Positions 7,696-15,669 of a DNA stretch of 64,000 nucleotides are shown here, piece after piece; within the stretch, counting starts at the first letter, position 1, and each line of letters opens with the position of its first letter. The notes under the pieces are model-generated. The model was not told the DNA's origin. It ran no database searches and saw only the letters and a list, made by a program, of their open reading frames with translations. This DNA comes from an uncultured Prevotellaceae bacterium (GTDB lineage: Bacteria > Bacteroidota > Bacteroidia > Bacteroidales > Bacteroidaceae), in contig CALDLA010000051.1 of assembly GCA_937898415.1 (NCBI GenBank), positions 22,219 to 86,218 on the forward strand. The letters run 5' to 3'. A program made the translations under genes and the position numbers.

Positions 7696-9504
7696 ATGCA
7701 GAATCTAAGCCATCTGGCCGTGCTCATCCATGAGCAGGCCAAGACCTACGGCGACCGCGAAGTGCTCATCTACAAGGACTTCGGCGGTACGGAGTGGAAA
7801 TCGTATTCGTGGAACCAGTTCTCGCAGACGGTGACGCAGGTGTCGAACGCCCTGCTGAACCTCGGCGTGAAGGTGCAGGAGAACGTCGGCGTCTTCTCAC
7901 AGAACTCGGCACCCTACTTGTTCTGCGACTTCGGTGCCTGGGGCATCCGGGCAGTGACCATCCCCTTCTACGCCACCTCGTCGGAACAGCAGATACAGTT
8001 CATGATTACCGACGCGAAGATACGCATCCTCTTCGTCGGCGAGCAGGAACAGTATGACAAGGCCCACCGCGTGCAGGCCACGTGCCACACGCTGGAGCGC
8101 ATCATCGTCTACGACCGGGGCGTGAAGCTGAACGAGGAGGACAAGCTGGCCATGTACTTCGACGACTTCCTGAAGCTGGGCGAGGGAATGCCCCGACAGT
8201 CGGAGGTGGAGACCCTGCAGCAACAGGCGTCGATGGATGACATTGCCAACATCCTCTACACCAGCGGCACCACGGGCGACTCGAAGGGTGTCATCCTGAC
8301 CTGCGGACAGTACCACGCCGCAATGGTAGCCAACGGCAAGTGCGTGCCGGTGACCGAGAATGACCGCGTGCTGAACTTCCTGCCCTTCACCCATATCTTT
8401 GAGAAGGGCTGGAAAATCCTGTGCCTGACGGCTGGTGCGCGACTCATCGTCAACACCTATCCGCAACAGGTGCAGCAGACAATGAAGGAGACCCACCCGA
8501 CGTGTATGTCCAGCGTTCCCCGCTTCTGGGAGAAAGTCTATATGGGCGTGCAGGAGAAGATTGAGACGAGCAGCGCCATGCAGCGCAAGATCTTCGAACA
8601 CGCCATCGCCGTGGGCCGCCGCCACAACATCGACTACCTGTCGAAGGGCAAGAAGCCGCCCATGGCCCTCCACTTCGAGTATGAGATGCTGAACAAGACC
8701 ATTTTCTCATTGGTACGCAAGGAGTTAGGACTGGAGAACGCCCACTTCTTCCCCACGGCCGGTGCCACGGTGAATCCGAAGGTGGAGGAGTTCGTACACT
8801 CCATCGGCATCAACATGGTGGTAGGCTACGGACTGACGGAGTCGCTGGCCACCGTCTCGTGCAACCACCTGGGCGACCCCTGGACAGTAGGAAGCGTAGG
8901 CATCCCCATCGAGGGCATCTCGATACGCATCAGCGACGAGGGCGAGGTGCTGCTGAAAGGCCCCACCATCACCCGTGGCTACTACAACCGCGACGACCTG
9001 ACGAAGCAGGCATTCACGGACGACGGCTACTTCCGCACGGGCGACTCGGGCTACTTAGAGGGTGGCGAGCTGTTCCTGAAGGAGCGCATCAAGGACCTCT
9101 TCAAGACGTCGAACGGCAAATACATCGCCCCGCAGATGATTGAGTCGAAGATACTGGTCGACAAGTACGTGGACCAGATAGCCATCATCGCCGACCAGCG
9201 GAAGTTCGTCTCGGCCCTCATCATTCCCGTCTATTCTTTATTAGAGGAATACGCACGCGAACACGGCATCAAGTTCGACAGCCGCGAGGACCTCTGCAGC
9301 AACGAGCGGATACACCAGATGATGGCCGACCGCATCGACACGCTGCAGCAGCAGTTGGCGCACTACGAGCAGATCAAGCGCTTCACCCTGCTGCCCCACG
9401 CCTTCTCGATGGAGCGTGGCGAGCTGACGAACACGCTGAAAATCAAGCGACGCATACTGAACGAGAACTATAAGGACCTTATCGACAAGATGTACGAAGA
9501 GTAA
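7696..9504 (+). CDS. fadD: Long-chain fatty acid--CoA ligase (AMP-forming)
   Basis: 602 residues, normal for the ANL superfamily. Start chosen at 7696 because the promoter box lies at 7670-7677. Motifs: P-loop-like 'YTSGTTGDSKG' (about residue 190), 'FLPFTHIFEKGW', 'GYGLTES' (A5), 'YFRTGDSGYL' (A7/A8) and 'KERIKDLFKTSNGKYIAPQ' with the hinge and the C-terminal catalytic Lys 'TNTLKIKRRI'. The enzyme activates long-chain fatty acids to acyl-AMP and then acyl-CoA at the inner membrane face. It overlaps prfB by one base (TAATG), so the two are cotranscribed and coupled. Chain-length specificity cannot be told. Confidence 0.9.
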   Translation: MQNLSHLAVLIHEQAKTYGDREVLIYKDFGGTEWKSYSWNQFSQTVTQVSNALLNLGVKVQENVGVFSQNSAPYLFCDFGAWGIRAVTIPFYATSSEQQIQFMITDAKIRILFVGEQEQYDKAHRVQATCHTLERIIVYDRGVKLNEEDKLAMYFDDFLKLGEGMPRQSEVETLQQQASMDDIANILYTSGTTGDSKGVILTCGQYHAAMVANGKCVPVTENDRVLNFLPFTHIFEKGWKILCLTAGARLIVNTYPQQVQQTMKETHPTCMSSVPRFWEKVYMGVQEKIETSSAMQRKIFEHAIAVGRRHNIDYLSKGKKPPMALHFEYEMLNKTIFSLVRKELGLENAHFFPTAGATVNPKVEEFVHSIGINMVVGYGLTESLATVSCNHLGDPWTVGSVGIPIEGISIRISDEGEVLLKGPTITRGYYNRDDLTKQAFTDDGYFRTGDSGYLEGGELFLKERIKDLFKTSNGKYIAPQMIESKILVDKYVDQIAIIADQRKFVSALIIPVYSLLEEYAREHGIKFDSREDLCSNERIHQMMADRIDTLQQQLAHYEQIKRFTLLPHAFSMERGELTNTLKIKRRILNENYKDLIDKMYEE

Positions 9505-10625
9505 TGATTACACAAGACCAATTAAAAGATGTATTAGATAGAGCAGATAAACTGAAGCATTATCTGCGCATTGACGAGAAACAGATAGAGTGGGAGGAGG
9601 AAGACCTGCGGACGCAGGCACCTGACTTCTGGGACGACCCCAAGCGCGCCGAGGCCCAGATGAAGAAGGTGAAGGCCATCAAGAAATGGATTGATGGCTA
9701 TAACGAGGTGCGTACGATGGCCGACGAACTGCAGCTGGCCTTCGACTTCTATAAGGACGAGATGGTGACCGAACAGGAGGTGGACGAAGCCTACCAGAAC
9801 GCCATCAAGGCCATTGAGGACCTGGAACTGATGAACATGCTGCGCCAGGAGGAAGACCCAATGGACGCCGTGCTGAAGATCAACTCGGGCGCCGGCGGCA
9901 CCGAGGCCCAGGACTGGGCACAAATGCTGATGCGCATGTACATGCGCTGGGCCGAGGCCCACGGCTATAAGGTGACCATCGCCAACCTGCTGGACGGCGA
10001 GGACGCCGGCATCAAGAGCGTGACGATGCAGATAGAGGGCGGCGAGTATGCCTACGGCTATCTGAAGTCAGAGAACGGAGTCCACCGGCTGGTGCGCGTC
10101 TCGCCGTTCAACGCCCAGGGCAAGCGCATGACATCGTTTGCCTCGGTATTCGTCACCCCGCTGGTCGACGACACCATCGAGGTCTATGTTGACCCCGCCA
10201 AACTCTCGTGGGACACCTTCCGCTCGAGCGGTGCCGGCGGTCAGAACGTGAACAAGGTGGAGTCGGGCGTCCGGCTGCGCTACTGGTACACCGACCCCGA
10301 CACGGGCGAGGAGGAGGAAATCCTCATCGAGAATACCGAGACCCGCGACCAGCCTAAGAACAAAGAGCGCGCTATGGCCCTGCTCCGCTCACAGCTGTAC
10401 GACCGGGCCATGAAGAAGCGCATGGAGGCGCAGGCCAAGATTGAGGCGGGCAAGAAGAAGATTGAGTGGGGCAGTCAGATACGCTCCTACGTCTTCGACG
10501 ACAAGCGGGTGAAGGATCACCGCACGAACTTCGAGACCCGCGACGTGGAGAGCGTGATGAACGGCAAGCTCGACGGCTTCATCAAAGCATATCTCATGGA
10601 ATTTGCACAAAGCCCCCTAAGTTAG
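9504..10625 (+). CDS. prfB: Peptide chain release factor 2
   Basis: 373 residues. It reads UAA and UGA stop codons and releases the peptide. Seen: the RF2 anticodon-like tripeptide SPF at residues 200-202 and the catalytic GGQ at 245-247 in 'SSGAGGQNVNKVESG'. The frame is continuous from ATG: there is no in-frame TGA and slippery CTT near codon 25, so the autoregulatory frameshift of E. coli is absent. Oddity: the last four residues (SPLS) and the TAG stop are contributed by the left arm of a 37-bp inverted repeat, so the native C-terminus seems to have been replaced. Overlaps the upstream ligase gene by one base. Confidence 0.95.
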   Translation: MITQDQLKDVLDRADKLKHYLRIDEKQIEWEEEDLRTQAPDFWDDPKRAEAQMKKVKAIKKWIDGYNEVRTMADELQLAFDFYKDEMVTEQEVDEAYQNAIKAIEDLELMNMLRQEEDPMDAVLKINSGAGGTEAQDWAQMLMRMYMRWAEAHGYKVTIANLLDGEDAGIKSVTMQIEGGEYAYGYLKSENGVHRLVRVSPFNAQGKRMTSFASVFVTPLVDDTIEVYVDPAKLSWDTFRSSGAGGQNVNKVESGVRLRYWYTDPDTGEEEEILIENTETRDQPKNKERAMALLRSQLYDRAMKKRMEAQAKIEAGKKKIEWGSQIRSYVFDDKRVKDHRTNFETRDVESVMNGKLDGFIKAYLMEFAQSPLS

Positions 10626-10729
10626 GGGGTTGGGGGTCTGAACAGGCGCAGATTCCCATCACCATATAATCTAATAAAAGTTGTCTGATATACGCTTGTT
10701 CAGACCCCCAGCCCCCTAACTTAGGGGGC
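10612..10729. repeat. Long inverted repeat built from CCCCCTAAGTTAGGGGG units
   Basis: Two 37-nt arms (10612-10648 and 10693-10729) are inverted copies with 35 of 37 matches, around a 44-nt spacer. Each arm itself holds the 17-nt palindrome CCCCCTAA(G/C)TTAGGGGG followed by TTGGGGGTCTGAACA or its variant. The left arm runs into the prfB coding region. The design (nested palindromes, no protein) resembles a small dispersed palindromic element or MITE. It could also act as an RNA hairpin between prfB and the next gene. Confidence 0.8.
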
Positions 10730-10738
10730 ATAAAAGTT

Positions 10739-10894
10739 ATGGCAAAGAAAGTAGCTAAGGAGACCAACCCGAAGCGGGTGGCCTACGAGAAGAAACAACA
10801 GGAAAAAGGTGAGAAAGTCATCAAGTGGATCATCGGCGTGCTCATAGCACTCGCTGTCTGCTACGCAGCCTACTCCATCTGGCTCGTCTCCTAA
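10739..10894 (+). CDS. Small single-pass membrane protein
   Basis: 51 residues: a positively charged N-terminal half (about residues 1-27, many Lys) followed by one transmembrane helix (about 28-48, 'WIIGVLIALAVCYAAYS') and a very short tail. By the positive-inside rule the N-terminus is cytoplasmic. The stop TAA shares its last base with the ATG of the CYTH gene (TAATG), so the two are coupled. It begins 10 bp after the inverted repeat. No family known to me. Confidence 0.75.
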   Translation: MAKKVAKETNPKRVAYEKKQQEKGEKVIKWIIGVLIALAVCYAAYSIWLVS

Positions 10895-11394
10895 TGAGCG
10901 GCATGGAAGTAGAGCGGAAGTTCATGGTCCGCGGCAACAGTTACCGCCAGCTGGCCTACGCTTCCGACCGCATCAAGCAAGGCTACATCTGCAGCGGCCA
11001 CGGGCGTACCGTCAGGGTGCGGCTCCGTGGTGGCCGTGGATATCTGACCATCAAGGGCCCATCGCTCGACGGCGGCTTGAGCCGCTATGAGTTCGAGAAG
11101 GAGATCACGCCCGACGAGGCCGAGCAGCTGTTCCGCCTCTGTGAACCGGGCATCATCGACAAGACGCGCTACCTGGTGAAGAGCGGACAGCACACCTTCG
11201 AGGTGGACGAGTTCTACGGCGAGAACGAGGGACTGGTGATGGCCGAGGTTGAACTGTCGGCTCCCGACGAGCCTTACGAGAAGCCTGCCTTCATCGGGAA
11301 GGAGGTGACGGGCGACCGTCGCTTCTACAACAGCCACCTGCGTACGAACCCCTTCAGCGTCTGGGGAAGCACACTGTCAGAAGAATACCGATAA
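10894..11394 (+). CDS. CYTH-domain protein
   Basis: 166 residues from the ATG at 10894 that overlaps the previous stop. The N-terminal signature ExExK is present as 'MEVERKFMV', followed by 'IKQGYICS', 'VRVRLRGGRGYLTIKG', 'RYEFEKEI', 'KTRYLV', 'FEVDEFYGENEGLVMAEVEL': the alternating charged strands of the triphosphate tunnel. Family members are cytoplasmic phosphohydrolases or cyclases (inorganic triphosphatase, thiamine triphosphatase, adenylate cyclase 2). The bacterial ygiF/NeuTTM-like subgroup hydrolyses tripolyphosphate, which is the best guess. Its 3' end overlaps the convergent VanZ-like gene by 41 bp. Confidence 0.85.
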   Translation: MSGMEVERKFMVRGNSYRQLAYASDRIKQGYICSGHGRTVRVRLRGGRGYLTIKGPSLDGGLSRYEFEKEITPDEAEQLFRLCEPGIIDKTRYLVKSGQHTFEVDEFYGENEGLVMAEVELSAPDEPYEKPAFIGKEVTGDRRFYNSHLRTNPFSVWGSTLSEEYR

Positions 11395-11749
11395 CGGCTC
11401 CTATCGTCACACCCGTGGCATTGGCCGCCAGGTCTTCCCATTCCCCCTGACGGGTGGCGGTGGCATACTCCTGCAGCAGTTCCAGAGTGCCGCTCATGAC
11501 AATGGGCATGAGCCACGCCCAGACAAAGAGTTTCCTATAGTCGGGACGACGGTGCTGACGCCAATACTCCCACCAGATGACGGTACACGTACCGCCATAC
11601 ATGATGAAATGCGTCCATTTGTCGATGAAAGGAACGCCGTCGAGCGACGTTTCGGGAAAGTACGGGGTGAGCGAGAGTGTCCACACCAAGACGATGCAGA
11701 CCACCGAGAGGGGGTAGTGGAGGACGTATTTTTTGGCAATTTCGTACAT
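11354..11749 (-). CDS. VanZ-like membrane protein
   Basis: 131 residues with about four hydrophobic segments. The VanZ pattern is seen: 'SLDGVPFIDKWTHFIMYG' (Asp-Lys-x-x-H) near residue 40, and 'SGTLELLQEYATATRQGEWEDLAANATG' (E-x-x-Q...R-x-x-x-x-x-D-x-x-x-N) near the C-terminus. VanZ proteins lower teicoplanin binding in Gram-positives; in Bacteroidota the role is unknown. A minus-strand -7 box (TAATTTTG, plus-strand 11779-11786) lies 29 nt upstream. Its C-terminal codons overlap the end of the CYTH gene on the other strand. Confidence 0.8.
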   Translation of the reverse strand: MYEIAKKYVLHYPLSVVCIVLVWTLSLTPYFPETSLDGVPFIDKWTHFIMYGGTCTVIWWEYWRQHRRPDYRKLFVWAWLMPIVMSGTLELLQEYATATRQGEWEDLAANATGVTIGAVIGILLTVCFPRR

Positions 11750-11778
11750 ATAGCGTTAATTTGCTTTCAATTTTGCTG

Positions 11779-11806
11779 CAAAATTAAGATTATTTTTATA
11801 CTTTTG
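11779..11806. promoter_or_regulatory. Divergent promoters, VanZ-like gene and NSS operon
   Basis: Two -7 boxes sit back to back: TAATTTTG on the minus strand (11779-11786) and TACTTTTG on the plus strand (11799-11806). The plus box ends 10 nt before the ATG at 11817, giving a very short leader. Confidence 0.6.
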
Positions 11807-11816
11807 CAAGCGAATC

Positions 11817-13181
11817 ATGAATAATTTGGAAAAGAGAGCGAACTTCAGCGGCAGGCTGGGTGTCATTCTGGCTACTGCGGGCTCGGCCGTGGGGCTGGGC
11901 AATGTATGGCGTTTCCCCTATATGACGGGTGAGAACGGCGGTGCCGTCTTTATCATCATCTACGTGGCCTGCGTACTGCTGTTAGGCATTCCCTGTATGA
12001 TCAGCGAGTTCATCATCGGCCGTCACGGACAGGCCAACACGGCACGGGCCTACCGCAAGCTGGCAGGAGGGACGCCGTGGGCTGTCATCGGCTACATGGG
12101 CGTGCTCACCGGATTCCTCATCACGGGCTATTACGCCGTGGTGGCAGGCTGGTGCCTGCAGTATATCTGGGCGTCGATGGTAGGCCATCTGCAGGGCGAC
12201 CCCGAATACTTCAAGGCCTATTTCACGGAGTTCTCCACCCATCCCGTGAAGCCCATCCTCTGGACGGTCATCATCCTCGGCATCACCTATCTTATCATAG
12301 AACACGGCGTGCGCAACGGCATTGAGCGGGCCTCCAAACTGCTCATGCCTTTGTTGTTCATACTACTACTCGTCATCGTCGGTGCCTCATGCATGCTGCC
12401 GGGTGCTGACAAGGGCATTGCCTTCCTGTTCAAGCCCGACTTTACGGCCATCAACAGCGACGTCTTCCTGGCCGCCTTGGGACAGGCGTTCTACTCGCTG
12501 TCGATAGCGATGGGTTGCATCTGTACATACGCCAGCTATTTCTCGAAGAGTACCAACCTGACGAACTCTGCCGTGCAGATAGGCGTCATCGACTCATTGG
12601 TGGCCATCCTTGCTGGCCTCATGATCTTCCCGGCGGCCTTCTCCGTGGGTGTCAATCCCGACTCAGGCCCGTCGCTCATCTTCATCACCCTACCCAACGT
12701 CTTCCAGCAGGCTTTTGCTGCTGTTCCCGTTGTGGGCTACGTCATCTCCCTACTGTTCTTCCTGCTGCTGTCGTTGGCCGCTCTCACATCGCTGATTTCG
12801 CTTCATGAGGTGTCGACGGCCTTCATCCATGAGGAACTGGTCATCTCGCGCAAGAAGGCAGCCGTCATCGTCACCGTCACCACCTGCATCATCGGGGCTT
12901 TCTGTTCGTTGTCGTTAGGTGCTACCGAAAGCCTGGCGTTCTTCAGGCGTACGCTGTTCGACTGGTTCGACTTCGTCACGGGTCAGATTTTCTTGCCCGT
13001 CGTCGGGTTCCTCACCTGCATCTTCATCGGCTGGTTCGTGCCTCATAAGATTGTTCACGACGAGTTCACAAACTGGGGCACCCTGCACGGACGCTATTTC
13101 CACCTGTATCTCTTCCTCGTGAAGTACGTCTGTCCCATCGGCATCCTCTTCATCTTCCTTCACCAGTTCGGGCTGATATGA
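11817..13181 (+). CDS. Sodium-dependent NSS-family transporter 1
   Basis: 454 residues, LeuT-fold. The unwound TM1 sodium/substrate motif is 'AGSAVGLGNVWRFPYMTGENGG'-like (only part quoted: GSAVGLGNVWRFP). About eleven or twelve hydrophobic helices; 'GVNPDSGPSLIFITLP' in the TM6-7 loop region is conserved with its neighbour. It imports an amino acid or related small molecule with Na+ across the inner membrane; substrate unknown. The stop overlaps the start of a paralogue by 4 bp (ATGA), forming a three-gene unit with the HhH protein. Confidence 0.88.
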   Translation: MNNLEKRANFSGRLGVILATAGSAVGLGNVWRFPYMTGENGGAVFIIIYVACVLLLGIPCMISEFIIGRHGQANTARAYRKLAGGTPWAVIGYMGVLTGFLITGYYAVVAGWCLQYIWASMVGHLQGDPEYFKAYFTEFSTHPVKPILWTVIILGITYLIIEHGVRNGIERASKLLMPLLFILLLVIVGASCMLPGADKGIAFLFKPDFTAINSDVFLAALGQAFYSLSIAMGCICTYASYFSKSTNLTNSAVQIGVIDSLVAILAGLMIFPAAFSVGVNPDSGPSLIFITLPNVFQQAFAAVPVVGYVISLLFFLLLSLAALTSLISLHEVSTAFIHEELVISRKKAAVIVTVTTCIIGAFCSLSLGATESLAFFRRTLFDWFDFVTGQIFLPVVGFLTCIFIGWFVPHKIVHDEFTNWGTLHGRYFHLYLFLVKYVCPIGILFIFLHQFGLI

Positions 13182-14533
13182 GTTCAAGCAGAGGTAACTT
13201 CGGTAGTAAGTTGGGGATTATCCTGGCTACGGCAGGCTCGGCCGTTGGGCTGGGCAACGTGTGGCGCTTCCCGTTCATGACAGGACAGAACGGTGGCGCG
13301 GCATTCATCATCATCTACTTCGTCTGCATCCATCTACTGGGCATCCCCGGCATGATCAGCGAGTTCATCATCGGGCGCCATGCCCAGTCAAATTCCTACC
13401 GCGCCTACGGCAGGATAGGCGGACGCCCCTGGCGGCTAGTCGGCATCCTCGGCATCCTGACGGCTACCATCATCCTCGGTTTCTACGCCGTCGTAGCGGG
13501 CTGGTGCCTGCAGTATCTCTTCGCCTCCTTCGCCGGACATCTTAACGGCGACGCTGACTACGTGCAGCAGTACTTCCTGTCGTTCTCCAGCAGTCCGCTG
13601 AAACCCTGTCTGTGGGCTGTAGCCTTCATACTCATCACCCATCTGGTGGTCGTCCGAGGTGTGCAACGCGGCATTGAGCAGGCATCGAAGATTCTGATGC
13701 CGCTATTGTTGCTGCTGCTATTGGTCATCGTCGTGGCTTCCTGCCTGTTGCCAGGAGCCATCGAGGGCATACGTTTCCTGCTGCTGCCCGACTTCTCAAA
13801 GGTCACCCACAGCGTATTTTTAGAGGCACTCGGTCAGGCGTTCTTCTCGCTGTCGCTCGGCACGGCCTGTCTCTGCACCTACGCCAGCTACTTCTCCCGT
13901 CAGACGAATCTTGCTAAGTCAGCTACGCAGATAGCCCTGCTCGACACCGCCATCGCCATCCTAGCCGGTCTCATGATCTTCCCGGCGGCCTTCTCCGTCG
14001 GCGTCAACCCCGACAGCGGCCCTTCGCTCATCTTCATCACCCTGCCCAACGTCTTCCAGCAGGCCTTCTCGGCCGTGCCCACCGTGGGCTATGTCATCAG
14101 CATTCTCTTCTATGCCCTTCTAATGTTCGCCGCCCTCACATCGACCATCTCCATGCATGAGATTGGCACCGCCTTCTTCCACGAGGAACTGCGGCTAAGC
14201 CGTTCAAAGGCCGCCTTCGTCCTGACCGTCGTGTGCTCTGTCATCGCCGTCTTCTGCTCATTGTCAATGGGTGCTGTCGGCGGCATACAACTCTTCGGGA
14301 TGCCGCTTCTGGACTTCTGCGACTTCCTGACAGCGCAGGTCATGCTGCCCGGCGGAGCCTTGTTGACCAGCCTGATGATAGGCTGGGTGGCCTCGAAGCA
14401 TACCGTCCGCAATGAGTTCACCAATCACGGCACCGTCAACCTCCGCCTGTTTGCTACTTGGCACTTCTGCGTGCGCTACATCGTACCCCTCTGCATCTTG
14501 CTCGTCTTCCTCCATCAGTTAGGAGTGATATGA
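13178..14533 (+). CDS. Sodium-dependent NSS-family transporter 2
   Basis: 451 residues, a clear paralogue of the upstream transporter with nearly the same length and the same motifs (GSAVGLGNVWRFP in TM1; 'GVNPDSGPSLIFITLPNVF' in the middle; 'FHEELRLSRSKAA' later). The two genes overlap by 4 bp and look like a tandem duplication with later divergence in the extracellular and C-terminal loops. Function: Na+-coupled solute uptake at the inner membrane; substrate unknown. Its stop overlaps the start of the HhH gene (ATGA). Confidence 0.88.
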   Translation: MSSSRGNFGSKLGIILATAGSAVGLGNVWRFPFMTGQNGGAAFIIIYFVCIHLLGIPGMISEFIIGRHAQSNSYRAYGRIGGRPWRLVGILGILTATIILGFYAVVAGWCLQYLFASFAGHLNGDADYVQQYFLSFSSSPLKPCLWAVAFILITHLVVVRGVQRGIEQASKILMPLLLLLLLVIVVASCLLPGAIEGIRFLLLPDFSKVTHSVFLEALGQAFFSLSLGTACLCTYASYFSRQTNLAKSATQIALLDTAIAILAGLMIFPAAFSVGVNPDSGPSLIFITLPNVFQQAFSAVPTVGYVISILFYALLMFAALTSTISMHEIGTAFFHEELRLSRSKAAFVLTVVCSVIAVFCSLSMGAVGGIQLFGMPLLDFCDFLTAQVMLPGGALLTSLMIGWVASKHTVRNEFTNHGTVNLRLFATWHFCVRYIVPLCILLVFLHQLGVI

Positions 14534-15414
14534 AGTTCTTCTATCTCCAGAAGTCTGACCGTAGGACCATCATCCTGCTGCTGTGCGTCATCGTAGCGGC
14601 CGTGGTCGTCATGAAGACCGTTGACGACGACAGCACGGAGAAGGAACCGCTCACCCGGGAAAATACCGACAAGCAGGACTATCGTCACCGTCAGCAGCCA
14701 AGGAGTCACGCCTACTATCAAACGGCGGAGAGGGAAGCCGAACTCTTCCCCTTCGACCCCAATACCGCCGATTCGACACAGCTGCTGCGGCTTGGCCTGC
14801 AGCCGTGGCAGGTGCGCAACATCTACAAGTATCGTGCCGCAGGAGGTGTCTACCGCCAGCCCCGCGACTTTGCCCGCCTCTACGGTCTGACCCTCAAGCA
14901 GTACCGGCGGTTGGAGCCATACATACGCATCAGCGAGGAAAACCAGCCCGCCGAGAATTATTTCTACAAACACGAGCCCTTAGAGGAGCGCGACACCGTG
15001 AAGTACCCCATCAAGCTGCAGGCCGAAGAGCGCATCGTACTGAACCGTGCTGACACCACGGAGTTGAGGAAAGTGCCCGGTATCGGGCCCTTCTTTGCCC
15101 GTAAGATTGTGGAATACCGCGAACGCCTAGGCGGCTACTACCGCGTACAGCAACTGCTGGAAATCGAGGACTTCCCTGAAGCCGCAGTTGCCTATTTCAT
15201 CATCCCCGACAACACACAGCTGCGCAAACTGAACATCAACCGGCTCAGCCTCAACGAACTGAAGCGCCACCCCTACCTCAACTTCTACCAAGCGCGCGCC
15301 ATCGTCGACTACCGCCGACTGCACGGTACCATCCAAAGCCTCGACCAGCTCAGTCTTCTGAGGGATTTCCCACGCGAGGCCATCGAGCGGCTCACGCCAT
15401 ACGTAGAATACTAA
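14530..15414 (+). CDS. Membrane-anchored ComEA-like helix-hairpin-helix protein
   Basis: 294 residues from the ATG at 14530 (ATGA overlap with the transporter stop). One N-terminal transmembrane helix (about 12-34, 'TIILLLCVIVAAVVVM'), a charged linker, then at least three HhH units: 'FDPNTADSTQLLRLGLQPWQ' (about 74-93), 'LNRADTTELRKVPGIGPFFA' (about 172-191) and 'ININRLSLNELKRHPYL' (about 236-252). ComEA-type HhH proteins bind DNA without sequence preference and help pull it across the periplasm in competence; this three-repeat form is widespread in Bacteroidota and unproven. The next genes on the other strand end close by; a pseudogene abuts its stop. Confidence 0.8.
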   Translation: MKFFYLQKSDRRTIILLLCVIVAAVVVMKTVDDDSTEKEPLTRENTDKQDYRHRQQPRSHAYYQTAEREAELFPFDPNTADSTQLLRLGLQPWQVRNIYKYRAAGGVYRQPRDFARLYGLTLKQYRRLEPYIRISEENQPAENYFYKHEPLEERDTVKYPIKLQAEERIVLNRADTTELRKVPGIGPFFARKIVEYRERLGGYYRVQQLLEIEDFPEAAVAYFIIPDNTQLRKLNINRLSLNELKRHPYLNFYQARAIVDYRRLHGTIQSLDQLSLLRDFPREAIERLTPYVEY

Positions 15415-15669
15415 GTGAAGTGTGGCTATAGACAATATTCCCTCCGTCTGGATTGTTGTCCCCGACTCGTTTATCCGCGCCGTGAGCGTCCACTTCGTCG
15501 CAGGCCGCATGATGTAGGCTGTGTCGATGCCGCCCTCGCGGTAGTAGCGGGCAGCTAGGGCGCTGTCGCCCTTCTATAGAAGGGTTTTTGCCTTTCCCGC
15601 CTTGTCATGATTTTGGGCATGGGCCTCGCTTGCAAGGAAAAGGAGAGCGGCCGCCAGAATCCTTATCAT
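15415..15669 (-). pseudogene. Remnant of a secreted protein gene, DUF4421-like
   Basis: Read on the minus strand, ATG at 15669 opens a signal-peptide-like start ('MIRILAAALLFLASEAHAQN'), then an in-frame TAG interrupts it after 'KAKTLL' (about 15579); the same frame continues with 'KGDSALAARYYREGGIDTAY' and 'MRPATKWTLTARINESGT' before being lost at the end of the convergent HhH gene. The 'DTAYI-RP-x-KWTL-AR-N-SG' pattern resembles the N-terminus of DUF4421 outer-membrane proteins. The ATG overlaps the LicD stop (ATGA), so it was once cotranscribed with licD. Broken by a stop and 3' truncation. Confidence 0.65.

Noticed and set aside
7897..8673. Minus-strand ORF over the acyl-CoA ligase gene
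   Set aside because: Same shadow effect; the sense protein has full ANL motifs.
9504..9650. Programmed frameshift site in prfB
   Set aside because: The frame is continuous from ATG with no internal TGA at the usual place.
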